A stretch of 64,000 nt of DNA from Mycobacterium paraseoulense (GTDB lineage Bacteria > Actinomycetota > Actinomycetes > Mycobacteriales > Mycobacteriaceae): the NCBI RefSeq assembly GCF_010731655.1, contig NZ_AP022619.1, positions 1,178,001-1,242,000 on the forward strand, read 5' to 3'. The first letter of the stretch is position 1. Each line of letters opens with the position of its first letter. Under the pieces are notes generated by a model. That model was not told where the DNA came from. It searched no databases and worked only from the letters and a program-made list of their open reading frames with translations. Below, piece by piece: positions 39,673-49,555 of the stretch. The translations under genes were made by a program, and so were the position numbers.

Positions 39673-40563
39673 ATGACCGACCAGCCGCTGACACTTGCGC
39701 GGCCGGCAGCAAGACCGGCTTCGAAACCGGCACTGTCCCCCTCGCGGGCGGCGGACTTCAAGCAGTGCCCGCTGCTGTACCGGTTCCGGGCGATCGACCG
39801 GCTGCCCGAGGCGCCGTCGGCCGCGCAGCTGCGCGGCTCGGTGGTGCACGCCACCCTGCAGCAGCTCTACGGGCTGCCCGCCGCGCAGCGCGGTCCCGAC
39901 ACCGCGCTGTCGCTGGTCGAGCCGGCCTGGGACCAGGTGGTCGCCGCGGCGCCCGACATGGTCGGCGAGTTCGGTCCCGAGCAGCGCGGCCAGCTGCTCG
40001 CCGAGGCTCGGGCGTTGCTGTCCGGCTATTACCGGCTCGAGGACCCGACCCGCTTCGACCCGCAGTGCTGTGAGGAGCGCGTGGAGGTCGAGCTCGCCGA
40101 CGGCACGCTGCTGCGAGGCTTCATCGACCGGATCGACGTCGCCGCCACGGGAGAGGTGCGGGTGGTCGACTACAAGACCGGCAAGTCGCCGCCGGCCGCG
40201 CGGGCCTTGGCCGAGTTCAAGGCGATGTTCCAGATGAAGTTCTACGCGGTGGCCCTGCTGCGCACGCGCGGCGTGCCGCCCACCCGGCTGCGGCTCATCT
40301 ACCTGGCCGACGGGCAGGTGCTGGACTACTCGCCGGACCACGACGAGTTGGTGCGCTTCGAGAAAACCCTGATGGCGATCTGGCGTGCCATCCAATCCGC
40401 GGGCCAGACGGGCGATTTCCGGCCCAGCCAGTCGCGGCTGTGTGACTGGTGCCCCCACCGGCAGCACTGCCCGCTGTTCGGCGGAACACCGCCGCCCTAC
40501 CCCGGGTGGCCGGATTACGCACTGGCACAAGGGGTTCCGCAGCCCACCGAACCGGCGGCATGA
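39673..40563 (+). CDS. RecB/Cas4-type PD-(D/E)XK nuclease (Rv2119-like)
   Basis: A 296-residue nuclease-domain protein. An N-terminal cysteine (FKQCPLLYRFRAIDRLP) and a C-terminal trio (LCDWCPHRQHC) form the Fe-S cluster set seen in AddB/Cas4-like nucleases. The active site comprises GSVVHATLQQLY, FIDRIDV and VVDYKTGKSP. It is likely a single-strand or end-processing exonuclease. ATG 39673 is used, since the upstream frame is antisense to trmI. No helicase partner or CRISPR locus is nearby. Confidence 0.88.
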   Translation: MTDQPLTLARPAARPASKPALSPSRAADFKQCPLLYRFRAIDRLPEAPSAAQLRGSVVHATLQQLYGLPAAQRGPDTALSLVEPAWDQVVAAAPDMVGEFGPEQRGQLLAEARALLSGYYRLEDPTRFDPQCCEERVEVELADGTLLRGFIDRIDVAATGEVRVVDYKTGKSPPAARALAEFKAMFQMKFYAVALLRTRGVPPTRLRLIYLADGQVLDYSPDHDELVRFEKTLMAIWRAIQSAGQTGDFRPSQSRLCDWCPHRQHCPLFGGTPPPYPGWPDYALAQGVPQPTEPAA

Positions 40564-40832
40564 CCGTCGACGGTCCCGCCGCTGTGATGAGGGTCATTGC
40601 GGTGTAGCGGCCGCCGAATAGGCCCGCATCGACGGATGCGGTAAGCTCGTGTCAACGTTGGCCGCCGAATGGCTTGGCCGGCGAGTCGTGATCGATTCGT
40701 TATTTCTTCTCAGATCCCCGCGGGGCGCCGAGTCCGAGATGACTAGGTGCGCACCGCACAGCCTCGAGTCGCGACGACCGATGTTGCCAGACGGGCAATC
40801 TCGCTACCACCGAAGCTGTAGGACACTGAAAG

Positions 40833-42128
40833 ATGCTTGAAGACATAACTTTTGCTCACCTCGGGGTGAGCCCTCCGTTGATTGACGCGCTCGCCAAACG
40901 CGGCGCCCACCGGCCGTTTCCCATCCAGATCGAGACGCTGCCGGACACGCTTGCCGGCCGTGATGTGTTGGGCCGCGGCAAGACCGGCAGCGGCAAGACG
41001 CTGGCCTTCGCGATTCCGCTGGTAAGCCGGCTCGATGCCGGTGATCGACGGCCACGCAAGCCCACCGGGCTGGTGTTGGCGCCCACCCGCGAACTGGCCA
41101 CACAAATCGCCGCGACCATCGCGCCGCTCGCCGCGGTACGGGGGCTGCGCGTGGTCACGATTTTCGGCGGGGTGCCGCAAAACAAGCAAGTCGCCGCGCT
41201 GAAGTCGGGGGTCGATATCGTCGTCGCCTGCCCCGGGCGGCTGGAGGATCTGATGAAGCAAGGCCTCGTCAGCCTGGGCGCGGTGCAGGTCACGGTCATC
41301 GACGAGGCCGACCACCTCGCCGATCTGGGCTTCCTGCCCACCGTCACTCGCATCCTGGCGGCCACTCCCGCCAGCGGCCAGCGGATGCTCTTCTCCGCCA
41401 CCCTGGACGCGGCGGTCGACACCCTGGTGAAGCGATTCCTCACCAGCCCGGTGACGCGGTCGATCGCAGAACCGAAGTCGGCGAGCCCCGCGATGACGCA
41501 CCACCTGTTCTGTGTCGACGGGCCGCAGGCCAAGAAGGACGTGGTACATCGGTTGGCCACGGGGGACTCCCGGCGGATCCTCTTCATGCGGACCAAGCAC
41601 CAGGCGCGGAAACTGGCCCGCCAGCTCAGCCAATCGGGGATCGCGTCGGTGGAGTTGCACGGCAACCTTTCCCAAGCCGTGCGCGACCGCAACCTGGCGG
41701 CGTTCGCGGCCGGACAGGCGCGAGTGCTCGTCGCGACCGACATCGCCGCACGCGGCGTGCACGTGGACAACGTCGAACTGGTCGTCCACGTCGACCCGCC
41801 CGCGGAGCACAAGGCCTACCTGCATCGCTCCGGCCGCACGGCTCGGGCCGGCGCCTCCGGTGACGTGGTCACCATCGCGCTGCCCGAGCAACGCCGCGAC
41901 ACCGAATCGATGATGCGCAAGGCGGCCATCCGCGCCGTCCCCCAGCAGGTCACCGCAGCCTCCCCCGTCATTCACAACCTGGCCGGCCAGGCCGCGCCCC
42001 GGGAGACCATCGCGGCCGTGCCGGTGGCGGCCCCTCGGCCCGCGCCGACCCCTGTTGCCACCCACGGTTCGACGGCGGGGCGCAGCAGGCGACGCCGCTC
42101 CCGTCGCCCCGCCACCGCAGCGCGCTAG
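40833..42128 (+). CDS. DEAD-box ATP-dependent RNA helicase
   Basis: A 431-residue DEAD-box helicase. The Q motif (FPIQIETLP) is followed by motif I GKTGSGKT, Ia APTRELA, II VIDEADH, III SAT, V ATDIAARGVHV and VI HRSGRTARAG. The C-terminus is Pro/Ala-rich and ends in a basic tail (RSRRRRSRRPATAAR) likely to bind RNA. Probable roles are ribosome assembly and cold adaptation. The residue before motif I is Gly-Lys rather than Ala-Gln, a variant. A 269-bp leader without a clear gene precedes it. It converges on the reductase gene, with shared CTAG stops. Confidence 0.93.
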   Translation: MLEDITFAHLGVSPPLIDALAKRGAHRPFPIQIETLPDTLAGRDVLGRGKTGSGKTLAFAIPLVSRLDAGDRRPRKPTGLVLAPTRELATQIAATIAPLAAVRGLRVVTIFGGVPQNKQVAALKSGVDIVVACPGRLEDLMKQGLVSLGAVQVTVIDEADHLADLGFLPTVTRILAATPASGQRMLFSATLDAAVDTLVKRFLTSPVTRSIAEPKSASPAMTHHLFCVDGPQAKKDVVHRLATGDSRRILFMRTKHQARKLARQLSQSGIASVELHGNLSQAVRDRNLAAFAAGQARVLVATDIAARGVHVDNVELVVHVDPPAEHKAYLHRSGRTARAGASGDVVTIALPEQRRDTESMMRKAAIRAVPQQVTAASPVIHNLAGQAAPRETIAAVPVAAPRPAPTPVATHGSTAGRSRRRRSRRPATAAR

Positions 42129-43519
42129 TTTGATGGTGGCGACCCGTCCCCCGCAAGCGGGGCCATTTCCTGCAGCATGGTGGGCACCAGCTCGCTGACG
42201 GTGGGATGGATGTGCATGGTGCGCGCCAGCGTGGTGTAGGGCGCCTTGGCCGACATGACGTCCAGGATGGCGTGAATCGCCTCGTCACCGCCGACGCCGA
42301 AGATGGCCGCTCCCAAAATCTCTTGGGTCTCGGCGTCGACTACCACCTTCATAAAGCCTTGCGTCTCACCCTTTTCCACGGCCCGGCCGACTCTGGTCAT
42401 CGGGCGCTTACCGACCAGCGCGCGACGTCCCGACGCGCGGACCTGGTCGACGGTCATGCCCGCCCGCCCCAGCGGGGGGTCGATGTAGAGCGCGTAGGTG
42501 GTGATGCGGTCGCTCACCCGCCGCGGGTCGCCGTCGAGGAGGTTGGCGGCGACGATCTCGAAATCGTTGTAGGAGGTGTGGGTGAAGGCACCCCTGCCGT
42601 TGCAGTCCCCCATCGCCCAGATGTGGTCGACGTTGGTCTTGAGCTGGTCGTCGACCACGATGTAGCCGCGGGCGTCGGTCCGCACACCGGCCGCCTCCAG
42701 GCCCAGGTCGTCGGTGTTGGGTCGCCGGCCCACGGCCAGTAGCAGGTGACTTCCGGCGATCGGGGCGGCGCCGCCGCTGGGCGTAAGCTCAAAACCGTTG
42801 TCGGTCTTGGTGATCCGCACGTCGTCGGCGCCGACGACGATGTCGATGCCCTCGTCCTCGAGGATGTCGCGGATGGTGGCGGACACGTCCTCGTCTTCCC
42901 GGGATGCCAGACGCGACCCCCGCTCGACGACCGTCACCCGCGCCCCGAAGCGCCGATACATCTGCGCGAACTCCAGCGCGATGTAGCTGCCGCCGAGGAT
43001 GACCAGATGATCCGGCAGCGCGTCGAGTTCGAGGATCGACACGTTGGTGAGGAACTCGACGCCGGACAGGCCCGGGATGTCCGGCACCACCGCGCGGCCA
43101 CCGACGTTGAGGAAGATCCGGTCGGCGCGCAGGGCGGTGCCGTCGACACGCACGGTGTGCGGATCCTCGAAGCGGGCGTGCCCGCGCACGACGGTGCAGC
43201 CGTCCATGCCCGCCAGCCAGTCCTCGACGCCCTTACGGTCGCCCAGCATGATTTCGTCTTTGCGCGCCTTGACTTTGGCCATGTCAACGCTGACCGGCCC
43301 GGTCGCCACCCCGAAGTCGGCACCGCGGCGCGCGAGGTGCGCGGCGTACGCGCTGGCCACCAGTGTCTTCGTCGGGATGCATCCGGTGTTGACGCAGGTG
43401 CCGCCGATGAGTTTGCGCTCCACCAGCGCGACCCGCTGCCCCGCCGCCGTCAGCCGCCCCGCCAGTGGCGGCCCGGCCTGTCCGGCCCCGACGATGATCG
43501 CGTCGAAATGCTCCGTCAC
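42125..43519 (-). CDS. RclA/mercuric-reductase-like pyridine nucleotide-disulfide oxidoreductase
   Basis: A 464-residue flavoprotein with N-terminal FAD-binding GAGQAGPPLAGRL, redox-active pair GGTCVNTGC (Cys-x4-Cys) near residue 42, an NAD(P)H-binding GGSYIALEFA segment near residue 177, the FAD-binding WAMGDCNGRGAFTH, and a C-terminal dimerisation domain with the HIHPTVSE histidine. This is the RclA/mercuric-reductase/dihydrolipoamide dehydrogenase fold. It lacks a heavy-metal-binding N-terminal domain and the MerA C-terminal cysteine pair, so RclA-like redox or copper handling is more likely than mercury reduction (inference). Start is GTG at 43519. Its start overlaps the stop of the upstream membrane protein (GTGA). 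Confidence 0.85.
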   Translation of the reverse strand: MTEHFDAIIVGAGQAGPPLAGRLTAAGQRVALVERKLIGGTCVNTGCIPTKTLVASAYAAHLARRGADFGVATGPVSVDMAKVKARKDEIMLGDRKGVEDWLAGMDGCTVVRGHARFEDPHTVRVDGTALRADRIFLNVGGRAVVPDIPGLSGVEFLTNVSILELDALPDHLVILGGSYIALEFAQMYRRFGARVTVVERGSRLASREDEDVSATIRDILEDEGIDIVVGADDVRITKTDNGFELTPSGGAAPIAGSHLLLAVGRRPNTDDLGLEAAGVRTDARGYIVVDDQLKTNVDHIWAMGDCNGRGAFTHTSYNDFEIVAANLLDGDPRRVSDRITTYALYIDPPLGRAGMTVDQVRASGRRALVGKRPMTRVGRAVEKGETQGFMKVVVDAETQEILGAAIFGVGGDEAIHAILDVMSAKAPYTTLARTMHIHPTVSELVPTMLQEMAPLAGDGSPPSN

Positions 43520-44025
43520 TTAACCGCCGTCAGCAGGTACTCCGTCAGCACGTGGCCGGTCACCGCGACGATGACGAATCCGCCGACGATCGCGACGGCG
43601 TCCTCCAGCAGCGCGATCGGCAGGTCCCGTCCGGCCACGGCGGCCAGGCGTTTGCGCGCCTGGTAACCACCGAGGGTGCCGAGCACCGCCCCGACGACGC
43701 CCGCGCCGAGCGCGGAAAACGTCCAGTGCGGCCAGGCGCCCAGGACCGCGCCCGCCAGCCCGCCCGTGACGATCCGGGCGGCGAAGATCGGTGGCGCCGT
43801 GCGGGCGGGCGTCTTGGGCAGCTTGTCGTTGACCAGTTCGCCGACGGCGAGCACGGTGAAGACGACCGCCGTGATGATGCTGGCCATCCAGGCGGCCCAC
43901 GTGCCATGCAGGTCGATCCACCCCAGGAAAGCAGCCCAGGCGACCACGGCGGGAGCCGTCAACGAGCGCAACCCGGCGATGACACCGATCAGTAAAGCCA
44001 GCAGCAGAATAAGCGCATGTGTCAC
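43516..44025 (-). CDS. DUF4126-type membrane protein (Rv2120c-like)
   Basis: A 169-residue protein with about four hydrophobic helices (THALILLLALLIGVIAGLRS; WMASIITAVVFTVLAVGELV; GGLAGAVLGAWPHW; DAVAIVGGFVIVAVTGHVL). The LLALLIGVIAGLRSLTAPA opening and the ELVNDKLPKTPARTAP loop fit the DUF4126 family of unknown function. GTG at 44025 is chosen because AGGAGGG lies 5 nt upstream. It is translationally coupled to the downstream reductase. Confidence 0.85.
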   Translation of the reverse strand: MTHALILLLALLIGVIAGLRSLTAPAVVAWAAFLGWIDLHGTWAAWMASIITAVVFTVLAVGELVNDKLPKTPARTAPPIFAARIVTGGLAGAVLGAWPHWTFSALGAGVVGAVLGTLGGYQARKRLAAVAGRDLPIALLEDAVAIVGGFVIVAVTGHVLTEYLLTAVK

Positions 44026-44140
44026 GAAGACCCTCCTGGGACGACCCGGTAACGGCAAGGGATGACGGCCCATGGGGAGCAACACGGGCAAGCAGCCCTA
44101 GGCGGACGCTAACACAGCCGCGGGCACCGCACCCGTTCGG

Positions 44141-45298
<1,158 letters not shown>

Positions 45299-45336
45299 TC
45301 ACGGCGGTTTCACTCCGGCCGGATCCGAACCCACGC

Positions 45337-45939
45337 TCAGTCGAAACCGGCGAGGGTGATCCGCAGCGCTTTTTCCAGTTGCTCGTGAAAGGGCGGGCTG
45401 GTGGCCATATCCGATGCCAGCCACCCGTCGAGAACGAATTGCACTGTCGCCAAACTCGTGTGGACCAACAGCGCGGGCCGGATGTCCACCGCCGCGTCCA
45501 CGCCCATGCGCTGGGCGACCTGCTCGATCAACTTGCTGTGGTCGGCCTGGCTGACGAGCACGGACTTGCTCAAGAGGTGGGGCGCGGTCGCGACGGCGTT
45601 GCGCCACGGGTCGAGGTTGTCAACCCCGCTGACATCTCTGGCGCGCGTGACGAACAGCTGGATCAAGGCTTCCACCGGCGACTCATCCGGCGGCCGCGCG
45701 CTGTACGAACCGACGATCTCGGCGGCCGCCTCCCGGACGGGATCGACCAGCAAACCCTCTTTGGTGGGCGCGTACCGGAAATAGGTGCTGATGGAAATCC
45801 CGGCGGCCGCGGCGATGTCCTCCGTCGTCACCACCTCGAAGCCGCGTTCGGCGAAAAGCCTGTGCGCGGTCTGCTGGATCTTGGTCAGCAAGGCGGCCCG
45901 CCGTCGGTCCCGCAACGAACCGGTGTTTGCTGAGGGCAT
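45337..45939 (-). CDS. TetR-family regulator, likely of the adjacent mce operon
   Basis: A 200-residue TetR-type repressor. The N-terminal helix-turn-helix is seen as IQQTAHRLFAERGFEVVTTE and DIAAAAGISISTYFRYAPTK; the ligand-binding C-terminal domain shows no recognisable class. ATG 45939 is preferred (AAGGTGA 5 nt upstream); a TTG at 45969 would extend it. It is divergent from the mce operon across a 303-bp gap, which suggests it regulates that operon (inference). It reads toward hisE, 54 bp downstream. Confidence 0.88.
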   Translation of the reverse strand: MPSANTGSLRDRRRAALLTKIQQTAHRLFAERGFEVVTTEDIAAAAGISISTYFRYAPTKEGLLVDPVREAAAEIVGSYSARPPDESPVEALIQLFVTRARDVSGVDNLDPWRNAVATAPHLLSKSVLVSQADHSKLIEQVAQRMGVDAAVDIRPALLVHTSLATVQFVLDGWLASDMATSPPFHEQLEKALRITLAGFD

Positions 45940-46242
45940 GCCATCACCTTCGTCATTCCGACGTTCCAACCCGCGGCGCAGTCCAGCGACGAACCGAGAT
46001 GAGTGACTCTACACTATTGAAAGTCCCTATCAAGTAGGCTAACGTGATGCGGCACACACCAATGAACTGCAGAGTCTAAGGGCTTGTTGACACTATTTTA
46101 ATAACAATAGCCTTCAATGGCGCTCGAGGTCCTCTGCTCGGCACTCAGGGATTCGGGGTGGGGAGAGGGCCGATGGAAGCGGTAGCTGGTACGCGATGAC
46201 CGGTGCCACGGGTTTGCTGGCTGCGCGCCGGGCCACGCCGTT
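45940..46242. promoter_or_regulatory. Divergent promoter region between tetR and the mce operon
   Basis: This 303-bp stretch holds no gene I can support. On the minus strand TTGATA (46033-46028) and TAGAGT (46011-46006), 16 bp apart, form a candidate tetR promoter. On the plus strand TTGACA (46087-46092) may be a -35 box for the mce operon, with TAGCCT (46108-46113) as a weak -10. An imperfect dyad CTATT-N8-AATAG lies at 46093-46110, and ACACTATT occurs at both 46011-46018 and 46090-46097, which could be TetR half-sites. Local AT content is well above the surroundings. Confidence 0.5.
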
Positions 46243-47082
46243 ATGACGGCGCAGGTCGACGGCGTCGTCGCCATCCGGGACTGGTCGGTGGGGTACGTGC
46301 GACGTCACCCGCTCGCGTCGCTGACGACGGTGGGCGAGCAGTTCGTGCTGGGAGTGCGCACCGTTCAATACTTCTTCTTCGACCTGGTGTCCGGCCGATT
46401 CCAATGGCAAGAGTTCGTCCGCCAGGGCGCGTTCATGGCCGGCACCGCGGTGTTGCCGACCATTCTGGTGTCGCTGCCCATCAGCGTCACCCTCTCCATC
46501 CAGTTCGCGCTGCTCGCCGGCCAGGTCGGGGCCACGTCGCTGGCCGGGGCCGCGAGCGGGCTCGCGGTCATCCGGCAGGGGGCGTCGCTGGTGGCCGCGG
46601 TCCTCATGGCATCGGCTGTCGGGTCGGCCATCACCGCCGACCTGGGTTCGCGAACGATGCGCGAGGAAACCGACGCGATGGAGGTGATGGGCGTCTCGGT
46701 GATCCGCCGTCTGGTCGTCCCTCGGTTCGCCGCGGCGGTGATGATCGGCGTGGCCCTCACCGGCGTCGTGTGTTTCGCCGGATTCTTCGCGAGCTACATG
46801 TTCAACGTGTACTTCCAGAACGGTGCACCCGGCAGCTTCGTGTCGACGTTCGCGTCGTTCGCGACGACCGGCGACATGATCCTGGCGCTGCTCAAGGCGA
46901 TCGTGTTCGGCGCCATCGTGGCGATCGTGTCGAGCCAGAAGGGCTTGTCCACCAAGGGCGGACCGACGGGAGTCGCCAACTCTGTGAACGCGGCGGTCGT
47001 CGAGGCGATCCTGCTGCTGATGATCGTCAACGTCGCCATCAGCCAGCTCTACATCATGTTGTCGCCCAGGACGGGGCTGTGA
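46243..47082 (+). CDS. MCE operon permease YrbEA (MlaE-like)
   Basis: A 279-residue permease of an ABC-type lipid importer. It has about five membrane helices and the conserved MlaE/YrbE stretch (GSAITADLGSRTMREETDAM), with the EETDAMEVMG segment thought to contact the Mce ATPase MceG. Start ATG 46243. It pairs with the next gene, YrbEB, to form the membrane core; the ATPase is not in this window and in mycobacteria is encoded elsewhere. Confidence 0.93.
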   Translation: MTAQVDGVVAIRDWSVGYVRRHPLASLTTVGEQFVLGVRTVQYFFFDLVSGRFQWQEFVRQGAFMAGTAVLPTILVSLPISVTLSIQFALLAGQVGATSLAGAASGLAVIRQGASLVAAVLMASAVGSAITADLGSRTMREETDAMEVMGVSVIRRLVVPRFAAAVMIGVALTGVVCFAGFFASYMFNVYFQNGAPGSFVSTFASFATTGDMILALLKAIVFGAIVAIVSSQKGLSTKGGPTGVANSVNAAVVEAILLLMIVNVAISQLYIMLSPRTGL

Positions 47083-47083
47083 C

Positions 47084-47947
47084 GTGACGGCCTCCGCCTA
47101 TCGACCGTTTGCGCCGATCTCGGTCCCGCTCGTCCGGCTCTACCGCAGGGGCACCGTGCCGGTCATCCGGCTCGGCCATTTGCTGGTGTTCTTCGTCCGC
47201 GCGCTGGTCGCCGTGCCGCTCGCCTTGCGCCAGTACCGCGGCGAGTTTTTGCGGCTGCTGTCCAACATCACCTGGGGCAACGGCTCGATCGTGGTGGGCG
47301 GCGGCACCGCCGGTGTGGCGGTCGTGCTCGGCATGACGGTCGGCGCGCTCGTCGGGATCGAGGGATACAACTTCCTGGACCTGCTGGGGCTCGGGCCCGC
47401 CACCGGGTTCGTCTCCTCGTTGGTCAACACCCGCGAGTTGGCTCCCCTGATGGCATCACTCGCCTTTGCGATGCAGGGCGGCTGCCGCTTCACCGCCCAA
47501 CTCGGATCCATGCGCATCGCCGAGGAGATCGATGCGATGGAATCCATTGCGATCCGCCCGATCCCCTACCTGGTGACCACCCGGCTCATCGCCTCGGTGG
47601 TGGCGATCGTCCCGTTGTACGCCGCGTGCCTGGCGATCGGATACCTGAGCACGCAGATAGTGGTGGCAATCGGCAGTGGCGGCTCGACCGGTTCCTACTT
47701 GCACTACTTCACGCTGATGCTGGCGGGCCAGGACGTCGTCTACTCGTTGATCAAGGCCGTCGTCTTCGTCTGGATCGCGTCCACGATCCAGTGCTACTAC
47801 GGGTATTACGCCAGCGGCGGGCCCGAGGGTGTTGGGGTCGCCGCCGGACATGGCATGCGGGCCAGCATCACCGTCGTGATCATCGTGAACATGCTGCTCA
47901 CCATGGCGCTGTGGGGCGTCGACTCCGGCGCAAGGTTCGGCGGGTAG
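47084..47947 (+). CDS. MCE operon permease YrbEB (MlaE-like)
   Basis: A 287-residue second permease of the same importer, starting with GTG one base after the yrbEA stop. It has five to six membrane helices and the conserved RFTAQLGSMRIAEEIDAMES segment, then YYGYYASGGPEGVGVA. It is 24 bp ahead of mceA in a continuous operon. Confidence 0.93.
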   Translation: MTASAYRPFAPISVPLVRLYRRGTVPVIRLGHLLVFFVRALVAVPLALRQYRGEFLRLLSNITWGNGSIVVGGGTAGVAVVLGMTVGALVGIEGYNFLDLLGLGPATGFVSSLVNTRELAPLMASLAFAMQGGCRFTAQLGSMRIAEEIDAMESIAIRPIPYLVTTRLIASVVAIVPLYAACLAIGYLSTQIVVAIGSGGSTGSYLHYFTLMLAGQDVVYSLIKAVVFVWIASTIQCYYGYYASGGPEGVGVAAGHGMRASITVVIIVNMLLTMALWGVDSGARFGG

Positions 47948-47971
47948 GCCCCGTGGCGAGGTCGGTGGAAC

Positions 47972-49555
47972 ATGCCCAATTCCTTTGAGCTGGACGGACG
48001 GGGCCCCTCCGACCGCCAGCTGCTCGGCATCGGCATCGCGGTGGTGCTCGTGAGCACCCTGCTCACCACCGCAATGTTGGTCAAATCCACTGGCCGGCTG
48101 AACGATTACGTGCGGGTGATCGCCGATCTGGTCAACGTGGGCGACGGCCTGCCGCAAAAGTCGGACGTCAAGTACCACGGCGTGCTCGTCGGGATGGTCA
48201 ACGGCGTCCTCCCCGCGGAGCACGGCAAACCGAACTATGTCCACATCGACCTCAAACCGGAGTACGCCAAGTCGATTCCGGCCAGCGTGACCGCGCGCGT
48301 GGTGCCCAGCAACGTGTTCGCGGTCTCGTCGGTTCAGCTGGTCGGCAACGGCCCCGGCGCGACGATCCGGGCCGGCGCGCATATCTCAGAAGACCGGCGG
48401 CTTCCGACCGTTCTCTTTCAGACGACGGTGAGCAAGTTGCGCGACGTGCTCGCCGCGGCGGGACGCGGCCGCGACGACAGGTCAGTGGGGATCCTGGCCG
48501 CGCTGGGTGCCGCCACCGACCACCGCCGCGTCAGCCTGCTCAACGCCGGCGCACAATTGAATCGCCTTCTCGATCAGCTGAATTCGATTGTCAGCACCGA
48601 CGCCGGCCCGTCCACGGTGTCCGCGCTGCTGGATGCGACGCGTGGGCTCGCACAGACGGCCCCCGACCTTCTCGACGCCTTGCACCAGGCCGTCGAGCCG
48701 ATGCGGACCTTCGCCGAAACACGCGGACAGTTGGCGTCGCTGCTGTCGGGCGCCGACTACACGGTCGGCACGACGCGTCAGTCGTTCGGCAACCACATCG
48801 ACCAACTCATCCGCATCACCACCGATTTCACCCCCGTCCTCGGCGTGCTGGCGCAGAAGTCGAACAACTTTGTGCCCGCGGTGACCAAATTGGACAACCT
48901 GGCCAACCAGTTCATGGAGCAGGTCTGGAACCCCGAGACCAACCTCGGCAACATGCGCGCGATGCTGACGTTCACCCCCAGTTCCACCTACACCCGCGCC
49001 GACTGCCCGCACTACGGCGAACTGAAGGGGCCCAGCTGCTTCACCGCCCCGCTGGTTCCGGTGCGGCCGGATCTGCCCGAAGTGCTGCTGCCGCAGAACT
49101 ACCAGCCGCCCAAGGATCTGGCGCCGCCCCCCGGGACGGTGATCGGCCCCGACGGAAACCTTGTCGCCGTCGGTCCACCGCTGATCAGCCCGAACCCCAA
49201 CCTGTCCGACCCGAATCCCCCGCTGCCCGCCGGGGTTACGCCTTCACCACCCGTGCCGGGGAGTGCCAATCCCGACAACCCCTCGCCGGGGGCGCCCGCG
49301 ACGCCACAACCGCATGAGCCGTGGGTCGCGCCGGTGGCGCCCAAGGCGCCGTGGATTCCGCAGGCCTCGTTCGGCGTCTCTCGCTTCGGGGGGAACGTGG
49401 GACCCGTGGGGAGCCAGTACGAACGAAACATGTTGGGCGTCATCACCGGGGCGCCCACGACCGAAGCCACCGAGCTGCTGCTGGGTCCGGTCGCCCGGGG
49501 CACCACGGTGTCCCTGACCCGCGCACCGGCGCAGCCATCCGGGGAGGCCAAATGA
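47972..49555 (+). CDS. MceA-type protein of an Mce lipid importer
   Basis: A 527-residue MCE-domain protein. An N-terminal membrane anchor (QLLGIGIAVVLVSTLLTTAM) is followed by the MCE beta-barrel (LVNVGDGLPQKSDVKYHGVL), a long helical region (about 160-340) and a Pro-rich C-terminal tail (about 365-490). Mce proteins form a tube across the periplasm that carries lipids or sterols to YrbE. The specific substrate is not visible. The stop overlaps the mceB start (ATGA). Confidence 0.93.
   Translation: MPNSFELDGRGPSDRQLLGIGIAVVLVSTLLTTAMLVKSTGRLNDYVRVIADLVNVGDGLPQKSDVKYHGVLVGMVNGVLPAEHGKPNYVHIDLKPEYAKSIPASVTARVVPSNVFAVSSVQLVGNGPGATIRAGAHISEDRRLPTVLFQTTVSKLRDVLAAAGRGRDDRSVGILAALGAATDHRRVSLLNAGAQLNRLLDQLNSIVSTDAGPSTVSALLDATRGLAQTAPDLLDALHQAVEPMRTFAETRGQLASLLSGADYTVGTTRQSFGNHIDQLIRITTDFTPVLGVLAQKSNNFVPAVTKLDNLANQFMEQVWNPETNLGNMRAMLTFTPSSTYTRADCPHYGELKGPSCFTAPLVPVRPDLPEVLLPQNYQPPKDLAPPPGTVIGPDGNLVAVGPPLISPNPNLSDPNPPLPAGVTPSPPVPGSANPDNPSPGAPATPQPHEPWVAPVAPKAPWIPQASFGVSRFGGNVGPVGSQYERNMLGVITGAPTTEATELLLGPVARGTTVSLTRAPAQPSGEAK

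Noticed and set aside
39673..40563. Cas4 nuclease as sign of a CRISPR system
   Set aside because: The Fe-S RecB-type fold is shared with many repair nucleases. No repeat array or other cas gene is in the window, and the gene is conserved next to trmI.
42125..43519. Mercuric reductase MerA
   Set aside because: It lacks the N-terminal heavy-metal domain, the C-terminal cysteine pair and any mer genes nearby; an RclA-like role fits better.
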